A DNA stretch of 61,857 nucleotides from Alcanivoracaceae bacterium (GTDB lineage Bacteria > Pseudomonadota > Gammaproteobacteria > Pseudomonadales > Alcanivoracaceae), in assembly GCA_002706085.1 (NCBI GenBank), contig PAJO01000022.1:1-61857 (forward strand), given 5' to 3'. The position numbers and the translations under genes were made by a program. The notes under the pieces are model-generated. The model was not told the origin of the DNA. It saw only the letters and a program-made list of their open reading frames with translations, and searched no databases. Positions 43,963 through 52,394 of the stretch are shown here, piece after piece (position 1 is the stretch's first letter; each line of letters begins with the position of its first letter).

Positions 43963-44002
43963 CCAGGACCTACAACCGTCGTGCAGCACGGCAGCGTTCC
44001 TG

Positions 44003-44008
44003 TATAAT
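44003..44008 (+). promoter_or_regulatory. Possible -10 element upstream of ribF
   Basis: A perfect TATAAT, 27 bases before the ribF start. No good -35 hexamer is found at 17-18 bases. It could start the ribF-ileS-lspA-fkpB transcript. Confidence 0.45.
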
Positions 44009-44034
44009 CTGGCGTCTTTCGAGACGAGGGTGTG

Positions 44035-45000
44035 ATGCGACTGATTCGCGGCATTCACAATCTGCGTGAGACGCATCGTGGCTGTGTGGCCACCATCGGC
44101 AATTTTGATGGGGTGCATCTGGGCCATCAGCGCATTCTGGATCAGGTGATCACGGAAGCCCGTCGCCGTGGGTTGAAATCCACGGTGATGCTGTTCGAGC
44201 CTCAGCCCCAGGAATTTTTTGCGCCGGATCAGGCGCCGCCCCGGTTGATGTCGCTGCGCGACAAGTTGATCGCCTTGCGCGAGGCCGGGGTCGATCAGGT
44301 GTTGTGTGTGCGTTTCAATGCGCGCTTCCGGGCGCTTACCGCCGAGGCCTTTGTCAAAGGCCTGTTGGTCGATGGCTTGGGTGTGGACTATCTGGTGGTG
44401 GGCGATGACTTCCGTTTCGGTTGCGGCCGTGATGGCGATTTCGCCTATTTACGGCAGGCTGGTGAGCGTTTCGGTTTTTCGGTGACGGACACGGCCACCT
44501 GTGAAGTGGACGGTGAGCGGGTGTCCAGCACCCGGATCCGGGCGGCCCTGAGTGCCGGGGCGTTTGATCTGGCCGCGCAGTTACTGGGCCGGCCCTTCGC
44601 TATCAGCGGTCGGGTGCGTCACGGTGACAAGATCGGTCGCACCCTGAATTTGCCCACGGTGAACCTGGCCCTGAAACGATTGCAGTCTCCCCTGAATGGT
44701 GTGTTCGCTGTCAGCGTAAGTGGTGCGGGCCTGACGGATCAGCCGGGGGCCGCCAATATGGGCACCCGGCCCACCGTGAATGGGACCGAGAACCGCCTGG
44801 AAGTGCACCTGCTGGATTTTTGTGAAGAGGACGACGGTGCCGGTTTTGGCAAGGACGGCCTGTACGGCAAGCACCTGACGGTAGCGTTCCGCCATTATGT
44901 GCGGGCGGAAGAAAAATTTGCGGACCTGGACCAGCTCAAGACTGCTATCTGGCAGGATGTGGAAGCGGTCCGAGACTACTTTGAAAAGACGGGAATATGA
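44035..45000 (+). CDS. ribF: Bifunctional riboflavin kinase / FAD synthetase
   Basis: Makes FMN and FAD from riboflavin. The product is 321 residues. The N-terminal nucleotidyltransferase has [14 protein letters not shown] (residues 22-35), [13 protein letters not shown] and [12 protein letters not shown]. The C-terminal kinase has [20 protein letters not shown] and the later [21 protein letters not shown]. The ATG at 44035 has GAGG upstream. It overlaps ileS by four bases (ATGA), so translation is coupled, as in other gammaproteobacteria. Confidence 0.97.
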   Translation: MRLIRGIHNLRETHRGCVATIGNFDGVHLGHQRILDQVITEARRRGLKSTVMLFEPQPQEFFAPDQAPPRLMSLRDKLIALREAGVDQVLCVRFNARFRALTAEAFVKGLLVDGLGVDYLVVGDDFRFGCGRDGDFAYLRQAGERFGFSVTDTATCEVDGERVSSTRIRAALSAGAFDLAAQLLGRPFAISGRVRHGDKIGRTLNLPTVNLALKRLQSPLNGVFAVSVSGAGLTDQPGAANMGTRPTVNGTENRLEVHLLDFCEEDDGAGFGKDGLYGKHLTVAFRHYVRAEEKFADLDQLKTAIWQDVEAVRDYFEKTGI

Positions 45001-47804
45001 CGGACTACAAGGCAACGCTTAACCTTCCCCATACCGACTTCCCCATGAAGGCCGGTTTGTCCCAGCGTGAGCCCGCGCGGCTGAAAGAGTGGCAGGAGAA
45101 AGCGCTCTATCAGAAGATTCGCGAGGCTTTTGCCGGTCGTCCCAAGTTTATTCTTCATGATGGTCCTCCCTACGCCAATGGCAATATTCATATTGGCCAT
45201 GCGGTAAACAAGATCCTCAAGGACATGATCGTCAAGTCGCGCACCCTGGCGGGTTTTGATGCCCCCTATGTGCCCGGCTGGGATTGCCATGGCCTGCCCA
45301 TCGAATTGATGGTGGAAAAGAAAGTCGGCAAGGCTGGCCACAAGGTCGACGCCCGCACCTTCCGGCAAAAGTGCCGTGAATACGCCAGCAAGCAGGTGGA
45401 AGGTCAGAAGGCCGACTTCAAGCGCCTGGGTGTGTTCGGTGATTGGGACAATCCCTACCTGACCATGGATTACGGCTTCGAGGCCAATATCATCCGTGGC
45501 CTCGGCAAGATCGTGGACAACGGTCATCTGCAGCAGGGCTTCAAACCGGTGCACTGGTGCCTGGATTGCGGCTCTGCCCTGGCCGAAGCGGAAGTGGAAT
45601 ATTACGACAAGGTGTCTTTTGCCATTGATGTGGCATTCCCGGTGGTGGACGGTGCGGATTTCACCGCGCGCAGCGCCATCGAGGCGAAGGCGCCACGCCT
45701 GGTGATCTGGACCACCACGCCCTGGACCTTGCCGGCCAACCGCGCGGTGGCGGTACACCCGGAGCTGGAGTATGTGCTGCTGACCGCCACGCAGGATGGT
45801 GAGGCCGGTGAATGGCTGGTGGCCGAGGCGCTGGCGGATGATCTGGTGGAAAAATGGGGGCTGGAGAATGTGTCCCGCTCCGAGTCTGTCGTGGGCGCCA
45901 AGCTGGAAGGCTTGTCCCTGCAGCATCCGTTCCTGGCGTATCAGGTGCCGGTGATTCTCGGCGAGCATGTTACCACCGATGCCGGTACCGGCCTGGTGCA
46001 CACGGCCCCGGGCCACGGTGCCGATGACTTTGTGGTCGGACAGAAATACGACCTGGATCCGGTCAGCCCGGTACTGGATAACGGCAAGTTCCGTGACGAC
46101 CTTGAGGTGGTCGGTGGCCTGCACGTGAGCAAGGCTAACGAGCCGGTGATTGAGGCCCTGAAAGAAAGCGGTGCGCTGGTGAAGTTCGCCAAGCTGGAAC
46201 ACAGCTACCCGCACTGTTGGCGCCACAAGACCCCGCTGATTTTCCGCGCCACCGCGCAGTGGTTCGTGTCCATGGACAAGAATGGCCTGCTCCAGCGTGC
46301 CCAGCAGGAAGTGGAAAAAGTGCAGTGGCTGCCCGAGTGGGGCAAGGCTCGCATCGACGGCATGCTCAGCGACCGCCCGGATTGGTGTATCTCCCGGCAG
46401 CGTACCTGGGGCGTGCCCATTGCGCTGTTCGTGAACAAGGAAACCTCCGAGCTGCACCCGGATACCCCGGCGTTGATCGAGCAGGTGGCGCAGCGTGTCG
46501 AAAAAGAGGGCATTGATGCCTGGTTCGATCTGGATCCGGCCGAGCTGCTCGGCGACGAGGCGGACCAGTACAGCAAGGTCACCGATACCCTGGACGTGTG
46601 GTTCGATTCCGGCGTGACCCACTACTGTGTGCTGGATCAGCGTGAACAGCTGCGAGCCCCGGCGGATCTGTACCTGGAGGGCTCTGACCAGCACCGTGGC
46701 TGGTTCCAGTCCTCCTTGCTGACCAGCCTGGCTATCCGCGATGCGGCGCCCTACGAGACGGTGCTGACCCATGGCTTCACCGTGGATGAGCAGGGCCGCA
46801 AGATGTCCAAGTCCATCGGCAACGTGATCGCTCCGCAGGAAGTGTGGAACGATTTGGGCGCCGACATCCTGCGTCTTTGGGTGGCGGCCACCGACTACCG
46901 TGGCGAGATGTCAGTGTCCAAGGACATTCTCAAGCAGATGGGCGACAGCTATCGCCGTATCCGCAATACCAGCCGCTTCCTGCTCTCCAATTTGAGTGGT
47001 TTTGATCCTGCGGTGGATGCATTGCAACCGGAGCAGATGCTGGCACTGGATCGCTACATTGTGGATCGTGCCCTGCAGTTGCAGGACGAGATCAAGGGGC
47101 TGTACGACGGTTATCACTTCCACCAGATCTACCAGCGCCTGCATCACTTCTGTGCGTTGGATCTGGGTGGCTTTTATCTGGATATCATCAAGGATCGCCA
47201 GTACACCACCCAGGCAGATTCTGTGGCACGGCGCTCTTGCCAGACGGCCCTGTACCATATTGCCCAGGCGCTGGTGCGATGGATGGCGCCGATTCTCAGT
47301 TTCACCGCTGAGGAAATTTACGAAAACCTGCCCGGAGAGCGGCTCGATTCCGTGTTCCTGGCCGAATGGTATGACGGCCTGTTTGCCCTTGAGGGCGACG
47401 CCATGGGGCGTGAGTTCTGGCAGCAGGTGCAAGACGTGAAACAGGGCGTTAATAAGGCCATTGAAGGGGCGCGCCGCGACAAGGTGATCAAGGGTGGGCT
47501 CAGTGCGGAAGTGACCCTGTTCGTGGAGGCCGACAAGCAGGCGTTGCTGGAAAAACTGGGTGACGAGTTGCGTTTCGTGACAATCACCTCTGCGGCGACT
47601 CTCAAGCCGTTGTCTCAGGCTCCGGCCGGGCTGGATGACAGTGTGCCCGGGCTGAAAGTGGAAGTGGTCGCGTCGGCCCATACCAAGTGCGTGCGGTGCT
47701 GGCATCACCAGCCTGATGTGGGTAGTCATGCGGGCCATGAAGCGCTGTGTGGCCGCTGTGTCACCAATGTAGACGGTGACGGCGAAGTGCGGCATTACGC
47801 CTAA
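44997..47804 (+). CDS. ileS: Isoleucyl-tRNA synthetase
   Basis: Class I synthetase of 935 residues (E. coli 938). The HIGH motif is in [20 protein letters not shown] (about 57-76) and the KMSKS motif in [14 protein letters not shown] (about 600). The editing domain lies between them, with [14 protein letters not shown]. The C-terminal zinc finger [12 protein letters not shown]...CGRC is intact. It is the bacterial, mupirocin-sensitive type by overall layout. A REP-like repeat begins six bases after the stop. Confidence 0.98.
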   Translation: MTDYKATLNLPHTDFPMKAGLSQREPARLKEWQEKALYQKIREAFAGRPKFILHDGPPYANGNIHIGHAVNKILKDMIVKSRTLAGFDAPYVPGWDCHGLPIELMVEKKVGKAGHKVDARTFRQKCREYASKQVEGQKADFKRLGVFGDWDNPYLTMDYGFEANIIRGLGKIVDNGHLQQGFKPVHWCLDCGSALAEAEVEYYDKVSFAIDVAFPVVDGADFTARSAIEAKAPRLVIWTTTPWTLPANRAVAVHPELEYVLLTATQDGEAGEWLVAEALADDLVEKWGLENVSRSESVVGAKLEGLSLQHPFLAYQVPVILGEHVTTDAGTGLVHTAPGHGADDFVVGQKYDLDPVSPVLDNGKFRDDLEVVGGLHVSKANEPVIEALKESGALVKFAKLEHSYPHCWRHKTPLIFRATAQWFVSMDKNGLLQRAQQEVEKVQWLPEWGKARIDGMLSDRPDWCISRQRTWGVPIALFVNKETSELHPDTPALIEQVAQRVEKEGIDAWFDLDPAELLGDEADQYSKVTDTLDVWFDSGVTHYCVLDQREQLRAPADLYLEGSDQHRGWFQSSLLTSLAIRDAAPYETVLTHGFTVDEQGRKMSKSIGNVIAPQEVWNDLGADILRLWVAATDYRGEMSVSKDILKQMGDSYRRIRNTSRFLLSNLSGFDPAVDALQPEQMLALDRYIVDRALQLQDEIKGLYDGYHFHQIYQRLHHFCALDLGGFYLDIIKDRQYTTQADSVARRSCQTALYHIAQALVRWMAPILSFTAEEIYENLPGERLDSVFLAEWYDGLFALEGDAMGREFWQQVQDVKQGVNKAIEGARRDKVIKGGLSAEVTLFVEADKQALLEKLGDELRFVTITSAATLKPLSQAPAGLDDSVPGLKVEVVASAHTKCVRCWHHQPDVGSHAGHEALCGRCVTNVDGDGEVRHYA

Positions 47805-47809
47805 ATGCT

Positions 47810-47852
47810 CTGTAAGGCGGAAAGGGGTGTCAGTCCCTCTCCGCCGTTACAG
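47810..47852. repeat. REP-like palindromic repeat
   Basis: A 43-bp imperfect palindrome, arms CTGTAAGGCGGAAAGGG and CCCTCTCCGCCGTTACAG, with an 8-base loop. Arm sequence matches the element at 40569: GTA(A/G)GGCGGAAA at one end and CTCCG(C/T)CGTTAC at the other. It lies between ileS and lspA. Confidence 0.7.
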
Positions 47853-47882
47853 CGCCCTGCGAATGAATCCGGTAGAAAACAA

Positions 47883-48377
47883 ATGACCTCATCGAAGATT
47901 CCCGGCCAGTTGGTGTGGCTATGGCTCAGCGCGGTGGTGATCGTGCTGGATCAGATCACCAAACATATGATTGTGGACCGTTTTTCCCTCTATGAGCGAC
48001 TGGACGTGTTCCCGCACTTCAATCTGACGCTGGCCTACAACAGTGGCGCGGCGTTCAGCTTTCTGGCGGATGCCGGTGGCTGGCAGCGCTGGTTCTTCAC
48101 GGCTATTGCAGTGGGGGCCTCGGTCATGATCCTGATCTGGTTAGCGAGGCTGACCAAGGCGGAAACCCTGCAGGGTGTGGCGCTTTCACTGATTCTTGGC
48201 GGTGCGCTGGGTAATTTCTACGACCGCCTGGTACTGGGGCATGTGGTGGATTTTCTGGACTTCTACTGGGGCGATTACCACTTCCCTGCCTTTAATATTG
48301 CAGACACGGCCATCACCATTGGTGCTGGCCTGATTTTGCTGGACATGCTGCTGGGAGCGAAAAAGCGCCATGACTGA
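47883..48377 (+). CDS. lspA: Lipoprotein signal peptidase
   Basis: Aspartic membrane peptidase that removes signal peptides from prolipoproteins. The product is 164 residues, as in E. coli, with four membrane helices. Conserved catalytic segments are [42 protein letters not shown] and [15 protein letters not shown]; the catalytic aspartates are in NFYDR and NIAD. The ATG at 47883 is chosen by family start. It overlaps fkpB by eight bases. Its substrates include the lipoproteins predicted in this window. Confidence 0.96.
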   Translation: MTSSKIPGQLVWLWLSAVVIVLDQITKHMIVDRFSLYERLDVFPHFNLTLAYNSGAAFSFLADAGGWQRWFFTAIAVGASVMILIWLARLTKAETLQGVALSLILGGALGNFYDRLVLGHVVDFLDFYWGDYHFPAFNIADTAITIGAGLILLDMLLGAKKRHD

Positions 48378-48840
48378 GATTCTTCGCGCTGGCCCGGAAA
48401 CCCGGGTAACCCTGCACTTTGCGGTGCGCCTGATGGATGGCACGGAAATGGACTCCACCTTCGGCGGTGAGCCGGCGGCCTTCGTGTGGGGCGATGAGTC
48501 CTTGCTGCCCGGCTTTGAGAACTCCATTCGCGGTCTCAAGGCTGGCGACAAGCGCAGCGTATTCCTGGAGGCGAAAAAAGCCTTCGGTGAGTACAACGAG
48601 GAAAACGTACAGCATTTCACGCGTGAGACCTTCATTCAGTACGACACCCTGGAGTCGGGCATGGTGCTGAGCTTTGCCGATGCGGCTGGCGGTGAGTTGC
48701 CGGGCGTGATCAGCCGGGTGGAGGATGACTGGGTCTATGTGGATTTCAACCACCCCTTGGCAGGCCGCGACCTGACCTTTGAGGTGGAAATCATCGCGGT
48801 GGAACGCTATGCCCCGGAGCAGCCGGTGACATTGAATTGA
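48370..48840 (+). CDS. fkpB: FKBP-type peptidyl-prolyl isomerase, SlpA-like
   Basis: 156-residue FKBP protein (E. coli FkpB 149). The FKBP core is [56 protein letters not shown]. An inserted IF domain follows ([16 protein letters not shown]), as in SlyD/SlpA proteins. The histidine-rich metal-binding tail of SlyD is absent. It overlaps lspA and precedes ispH, the conserved order. The likely role is folding of cytoplasmic proteins. Confidence 0.93.
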   Translation: MTEILRAGPETRVTLHFAVRLMDGTEMDSTFGGEPAAFVWGDESLLPGFENSIRGLKAGDKRSVFLEAKKAFGEYNEENVQHFTRETFIQYDTLESGMVLSFADAAGGELPGVISRVEDDWVYVDFNHPLAGRDLTFEVEIIAVERYAPEQPVTLN

Positions 48841-48902
48841 TGCCTCTCACGAACCGTGAATGTGTCAGGATTAACCGTTAGACTCGTAGCATCAGCCTTT
48901 TG

Positions 48903-48933
48903 CTGTTAACTCTTCACTGTTAACTGTTCACTG
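48903..48933 (+). repeat. Tandem 14-bp repeat before ispH
   Basis: CTGTTAACTCTTCA (48903-48916), CTGTTAACTGTTCA (48917-48930) and a partial CTG. One base differs between the copies. It fills the position where a ribosome binding site would be expected and none is seen. Confidence 0.7.
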
Positions 48934-48937
48934 CCTT

Positions 48938-49873
48938 ATGGAAATTCGTCTCGCCAACCCCCGTGGCTTCTGTGCCGGGGTGGATCGCGCCATCGACATC
49001 GTCAACCGGGCTCTGGAAGTGTTCGGCCCGCCCATCTATGTGCGCCACGAGGTCGTTCACAACCGCTATGTGGTGGAAGATCTACGTCAGCGCGGAGCGG
49101 TCTTTGTGGAGGAGCTCCATGAGGTGCCGGATGATGCCATCGTTATCTTTAGCGCCCATGGTGTTTCCAAGGCGGTGCAGCAGGAGGCGCAGCGGCGTGA
49201 TCTCAAGGTGTTCGATGCCACCTGTCCGCTGGTCACCAAAGTGCATATGGAAGTGATCCGCTACGCGCGCGAAGGCCGTGAAAGCATTCTGATCGGCCAT
49301 GAAGGGCACCCTGAGGTGGAAGGCACCATGGGGCAGTACGATCGCTCCCATGGCGGTGATATCTATCTGGTGGAAGACGAAGCCGATGTGGCTGCGCTAC
49401 AGGTGCGCGACCCGGACAAGCTGGCCTTCGTGACCCAGACCACCTTGAGTGTGGATGATACCGCCAAGGTGATTGATGCCCTGCGGGCGCGTTTTCCCAC
49501 TATTCACGGCCCCAAGCGCGAAGATATCTGCTACGCCACTACCAACCGTCAGGACGCTGTTCGCCAGCTGGCACTGGAGTGCGGCCTGGTGCTGGTGGTC
49601 GGTTCCGTCAACAGCTCCAACTCCAATCGCCTGCGCGAACTGGCCGAGCGTTGTGGTGCCGAGGCTTACCTGCTGGATGAGCCCAGCCAGATCGACAAGG
49701 CCTGGCTGGAAGGCAAAAAGGTTGTCGGTGTTACCGCCGGTGCCAGTGCCCCGGAAGATCTGGTGCAGCAAGTGATCGCGACCCTCAAGTCGTATGGCGG
49801 CGAAGAGGCACAGGAAATCCCCGGCCGCGAAGAAAATATCCGTTTCTCCATGCCCAAGGCGTTACGTCCGTAA
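48938..49873 (+). CDS. ispH: 4-hydroxy-3-methylbut-2-enyl diphosphate reductase
   Basis: Last enzyme of the MEP isoprenoid pathway; makes IPP and DMAPP with a 4Fe-4S cluster. The product is 311 residues (E. coli 316). The three cluster cysteines are in [13 protein letters not shown] (Cys12), DATCPLV and [26 protein letters not shown] and [13 protein letters not shown] are also typical. The ATG is preceded by CACTGCCTT, with no Shine-Dalgarno, and by a tandem 14-bp repeat. It supplies precursors for IspB. Confidence 0.96.
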   Translation: MEIRLANPRGFCAGVDRAIDIVNRALEVFGPPIYVRHEVVHNRYVVEDLRQRGAVFVEELHEVPDDAIVIFSAHGVSKAVQQEAQRRDLKVFDATCPLVTKVHMEVIRYAREGRESILIGHEGHPEVEGTMGQYDRSHGGDIYLVEDEADVAALQVRDPDKLAFVTQTTLSVDDTAKVIDALRARFPTIHGPKREDICYATTNRQDAVRQLALECGLVLVVGSVNSSNSNRLRELAERCGAEAYLLDEPSQIDKAWLEGKKVVGVTAGASAPEDLVQQVIATLKSYGGEEAQEIPGREENIRFSMPKALRP

Positions 49874-49963
49874 CGCCTGTCTGCGGTTTTTCGCCGTTCA
49901 TACTCATCTTTTTGCATCCAATCCTTTTGGCTAGGCATGTAATGGCACTGGTCTACGATTAAA

Positions 49964-49981
49964 GTGTGAGTGCTGTCACAC
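49964..49981. promoter_or_regulatory. CRP/Vfr-type site upstream of the minor pilin operon
   Basis: GTGTGA-GTGCTG-TCACAC is a perfect inverted repeat and matches TGTGA-N6-TCACA at all ten half-site positions. It lies 145 bases upstream of fimU. A TATACC element at 50017-50022 would put the start near 50029, with the site centre about 57 bases upstream, near the class I activator position. Confidence 0.65.
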
Positions 49982-50125
49982 CCGAAAGTACCAAAAATCA
50001 TTATTTTTCAGCAGCTTATACCGTTCAGAGCCGCCAAGACTCCACTGGTCTCCATTCGATTGATGACCCGTGGGCCATTGCTAAAGTGGTATCCGTGTTG
50101 AATTAGAACAACTATTGGGGCAGGG

Positions 50126-50599
50126 ATGAGGAAGCAGGAATCGGGATTCACGATCGTCGAGTTGGTGGTGTCGTTGCTGGTATTGGGCGTGCTGCTGGCC
50201 TTCGCTATTCCTACCTATCAGGGTGTGATTGCCTCTAATGCCTTGCGCACTTCCACTGCGGATCTGATCACAGCGTTGAATCTGGCAAAGATGCAGTCGG
50301 TGAGTCTGCGTCAGCAGGTCACAGTTGTGCCCGTAACGGCGGGGGATTGGGGAGATGGTTGGACGATCACGTTTCCTGCAGGTAGCCGGGAAAAGAACCA
50401 GACGTTCCTGCCGGCGGGGGATGTTGTGGTCAGTCAGACACAAGGGGCAAGTGGCCCGGTATTCAGGCCAGACGGCTATACCACCAATACTCCGGCAACC
50501 TTCCAACTTTGTAATCCCAAAGCGGGCGACATCGGACGACAAATCACTGTGTCAGTGGTGGGTCGAATCAGCAACGAGGATGTTAATTGCAACCCATGA
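50126..50599 (+). CDS. fimU: Type IV minor pilin FimU/GspH-like
   Basis: 157-residue minor pilin. The prepilin peptidase site is ESGFTIVEL, with cleavage after Gly8 and the fifth-position glutamate kept. The hydrophobic N-terminal helix follows (VVSLLVLGVLLAFAIPTYQGVIA), then a globular GspH-type domain ending with paired cysteines (FQLCNPKAG...NEDVNCNP). The position as first gene of a pilVWXY1E run matches FimU of Pseudomonas. The family name FimT is a possible alternative. A CRP-type site lies upstream. It overlaps pilV by four bases. Confidence 0.85.
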   Translation: MRKQESGFTIVELVVSLLVLGVLLAFAIPTYQGVIASNALRTSTADLITALNLAKMQSVSLRQQVTVVPVTAGDWGDGWTITFPAGSREKNQTFLPAGDVVVSQTQGASGPVFRPDGYTTNTPATFQLCNPKAGDIGRQITVSVVGRISNEDVNCNP

Positions 50600-51120
50600 A
50601 CAAATTGATGCGAGGACGGCGGGCGACCGCCCAGAAAGGAATCGGCCTGGTAGAAATTCTGGTGGCATTGCTGATTCTTGCGATTGGTGTGCTGGGCTAT
50701 GCCGGGCTGCAGCTGGCTGCCCTTAAGGGGGCGGAGGAAGCAAATAATCGTTCGCAGGCAACCTTGATCGGCCAGGATGCCCTGGAGCGGATTGAGTCCA
50801 ACCGTGCAGAAGTGGCGACTTATCTGGATCCGGACAGTTGGCCCGATGCGGCAGTCGATCCCGGTGGTGATCCGGAGACTGGGTGTCAGGCAAGCGATTG
50901 TACATCGGAGCAGATGGCAACACTGGATATTGATCAGCTCTCCTGGCTGGCAGGGAATCAGTTGCCCAATGGCCGGGTTCGGGTGAGTGAGTGCAATGGT
51001 AATAGCATGAGTTGCATGGTGGTGAGCTGGGGAAAGATGGCGCCAGCTGATTGTTTGACGGCTGATGGTATCAATGTGGATGAGTCGGCGACATGTGTGG
51101 TTCTGGAGGTGTCTCGATGA
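50596..51120 (+). CDS. pilV: Type IV minor pilin PilV
   Basis: 174-residue minor pilin with prepilin site QKGIGLVEILVALLILAIGVLGYAGLQLAALKG: cleavage after glycine and glutamate at the fifth mature position. The globular part contains four or more cysteines (ETGCQASDC, SECNGNSMSC, DSATC-like end). ATG at 50596 overlaps the fimU stop (ATGA). It is part of the minor pilin initiation complex that primes pilus assembly with PilY1. Start TTG at 50587 is a less likely alternative. Confidence 0.88.
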   Translation: MNKLMRGRRATAQKGIGLVEILVALLILAIGVLGYAGLQLAALKGAEEANNRSQATLIGQDALERIESNRAEVATYLDPDSWPDAAVDPGGDPETGCQASDCTSEQMATLDIDQLSWLAGNQLPNGRVRVSECNGNSMSCMVVSWGKMAPADCLTADGINVDESATCVVLEVSR

Positions 51121-51845
51121 ACAGGCAGCAAGGCTTCAGCCTGGTTGAATTGATGGTTGCCCTGGTGCTGGGGCTGATCGTTTCTGCGGCGGCCATTCAG
51201 CTGTTTACGACGAACCAGCGGACGTTTGTCCTTCAGCAAACGGCGTCACAATTGCAGCAGGACAGCCAGCAGGTGATGCGTTTTCTGGTCCGCGACCTGC
51301 GTAAGACCGGGCTGGTATGGGATACCGTAACACCGACTCAGGATATGGGGGTGTTGTTTGATGACTGGAGCGTTGATATCACCGGCTCTGAAGATGGCGA
51401 CGATAACGATGTGTTGACCGTTGCCTATAACGGTACCGCTGATTGTGCCGGCAATGATGCCGGAGGCTGGGTCGAAGTGGCTTCTACCTACTACGTTGAC
51501 GATGGCAGTCTTTACTGCAGGGGCAGTGTGGACAGCGATGTGGTTGTCGAGCTGGTGCCGGGGGTTGAGAGCTTTCAGGTGCTGTATGGCATTGATACGG
51601 AGGCCGATGGCGTTCTGGGCGCAACCCGCTACGTTGAGGCTGATGATGTCACTGCCGATACCCCGGTAGTTTCCGTGAAATTAGGGTTGCTGCTTCGTCG
51701 AGAGAATAATGTCCTCCCGCTGAGCGACGGGACGCGAAAGTTTTATGTGCTTGGCGAAGCCTACGACGAGCCCGCAGATCGGGCAATGCGCAAGGCGATC
51801 AGTATGACGGTGCGGCTGCGTAATTATGACTGGAATGCCATCTAG
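51117..51845 (+). CDS. pilW: Type IV minor pilin PilW
   Basis: 242-residue minor pilin with prepilin site QQGFSLVELMVALVLGLIVSAAAIQLF and a longer globular domain, as expected for PilW. The ATG at 51117 overlaps the pilV stop by four bases. An upstream in-frame start would add eight residues without support. The globular part is acidic (SEDGDDNDVLTVAYNGTADC) and ends with RKAISMTVRLRNYDW. It acts with PilV, PilX, FimU and PilE in the pilus priming complex. Confidence 0.88.
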   Translation: MNRQQGFSLVELMVALVLGLIVSAAAIQLFTTNQRTFVLQQTASQLQQDSQQVMRFLVRDLRKTGLVWDTVTPTQDMGVLFDDWSVDITGSEDGDDNDVLTVAYNGTADCAGNDAGGWVEVASTYYVDDGSLYCRGSVDSDVVVELVPGVESFQVLYGIDTEADGVLGATRYVEADDVTADTPVVSVKLGLLLRRENNVLPLSDGTRKFYVLGEAYDEPADRAMRKAISMTVRLRNYDWNAI

Positions 51846-51862
51846 GGCGTGAGGTGAAAGAG

Positions 51863-52378
51863 ATGAACAAGCAACGAGGTGCTGCATTACTGGTGGCGCT
51901 GTTGATTCTGGTGGCGATTTCATTACTGGGAATCTCGGCAATGAAGACCAGTATGTTCTCGTCAAAGGTGTCTACCGGTGTGCAGGCTGATGCCATGGTC
52001 TTCGAGGCGGCAGAGAGTGCCATTGTCGAGGCCTATACGGAACTTGAGGAGATGGATTCGGTGAATCTTTCTTCCTTTCTGGGGGGGGATGTAATGAGCC
52101 GATGTCTGGCTGCGGGCAATCCACGAAAAGAAGGCGGCTGTGCCGGGGTTGATTTCATGGGGTCCAGGGGAATGATCAAGGCATCATCTACATCCCAAGT
52201 GAATGGATTTCAGTTGATTTCCGGCGCTCAGATCAGCTCCTCTGGTAATGCGGGTACGTTCGTGGATTACCAGGTGCAGATCGCCGGTAACAGCGAAATG
52301 GCAGCGTTCAATATTGGTGATTCCCATGTTCAGGAACTGTTGAAACGTGGAATCAGACCCAGTGCGGAAATTGAATAA
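51863..52378 (+). CDS. pilX: Type IV minor pilin PilX
   Basis: 171-residue PilX-type minor pilin. The N-terminus NKQRGAALLVALLILVAISLLGISAMKTS has the glycine cleavage site but lacks the usual glutamate at mature position five, which is common in PilX proteins. The mature domain has a cysteine pair (SRCLAAGNPRKEGGC). The ATG at 51863 has GAGG eight bases upstream; the GTG nine bases earlier is less likely. It lies 17 bases before the pilY1 start. Confidence 0.85.
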   Translation: MNKQRGAALLVALLILVAISLLGISAMKTSMFSSKVSTGVQADAMVFEAAESAIVEAYTELEEMDSVNLSSFLGGDVMSRCLAAGNPRKEGGCAGVDFMGSRGMIKASSTSQVNGFQLISGAQISSSGNAGTFVDYQVQIAGNSEMAAFNIGDSHVQELLKRGIRPSAEIE

Positions 52379-52394
52379 GGTGGGGGGCAGACAA

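Noticed and set aside
44003-44034. FMN riboswitch before ribF
   Set aside because: The upstream space after murJ is only about 70 bases and has no conserved FMN-element sequence.
44976-46772. 598-codon minus-strand reading frame opposite ileS
   Set aside because: The protein shows no recognisable fold or signature and mirrors the ileS codon pattern; no ribosome binding site was found.
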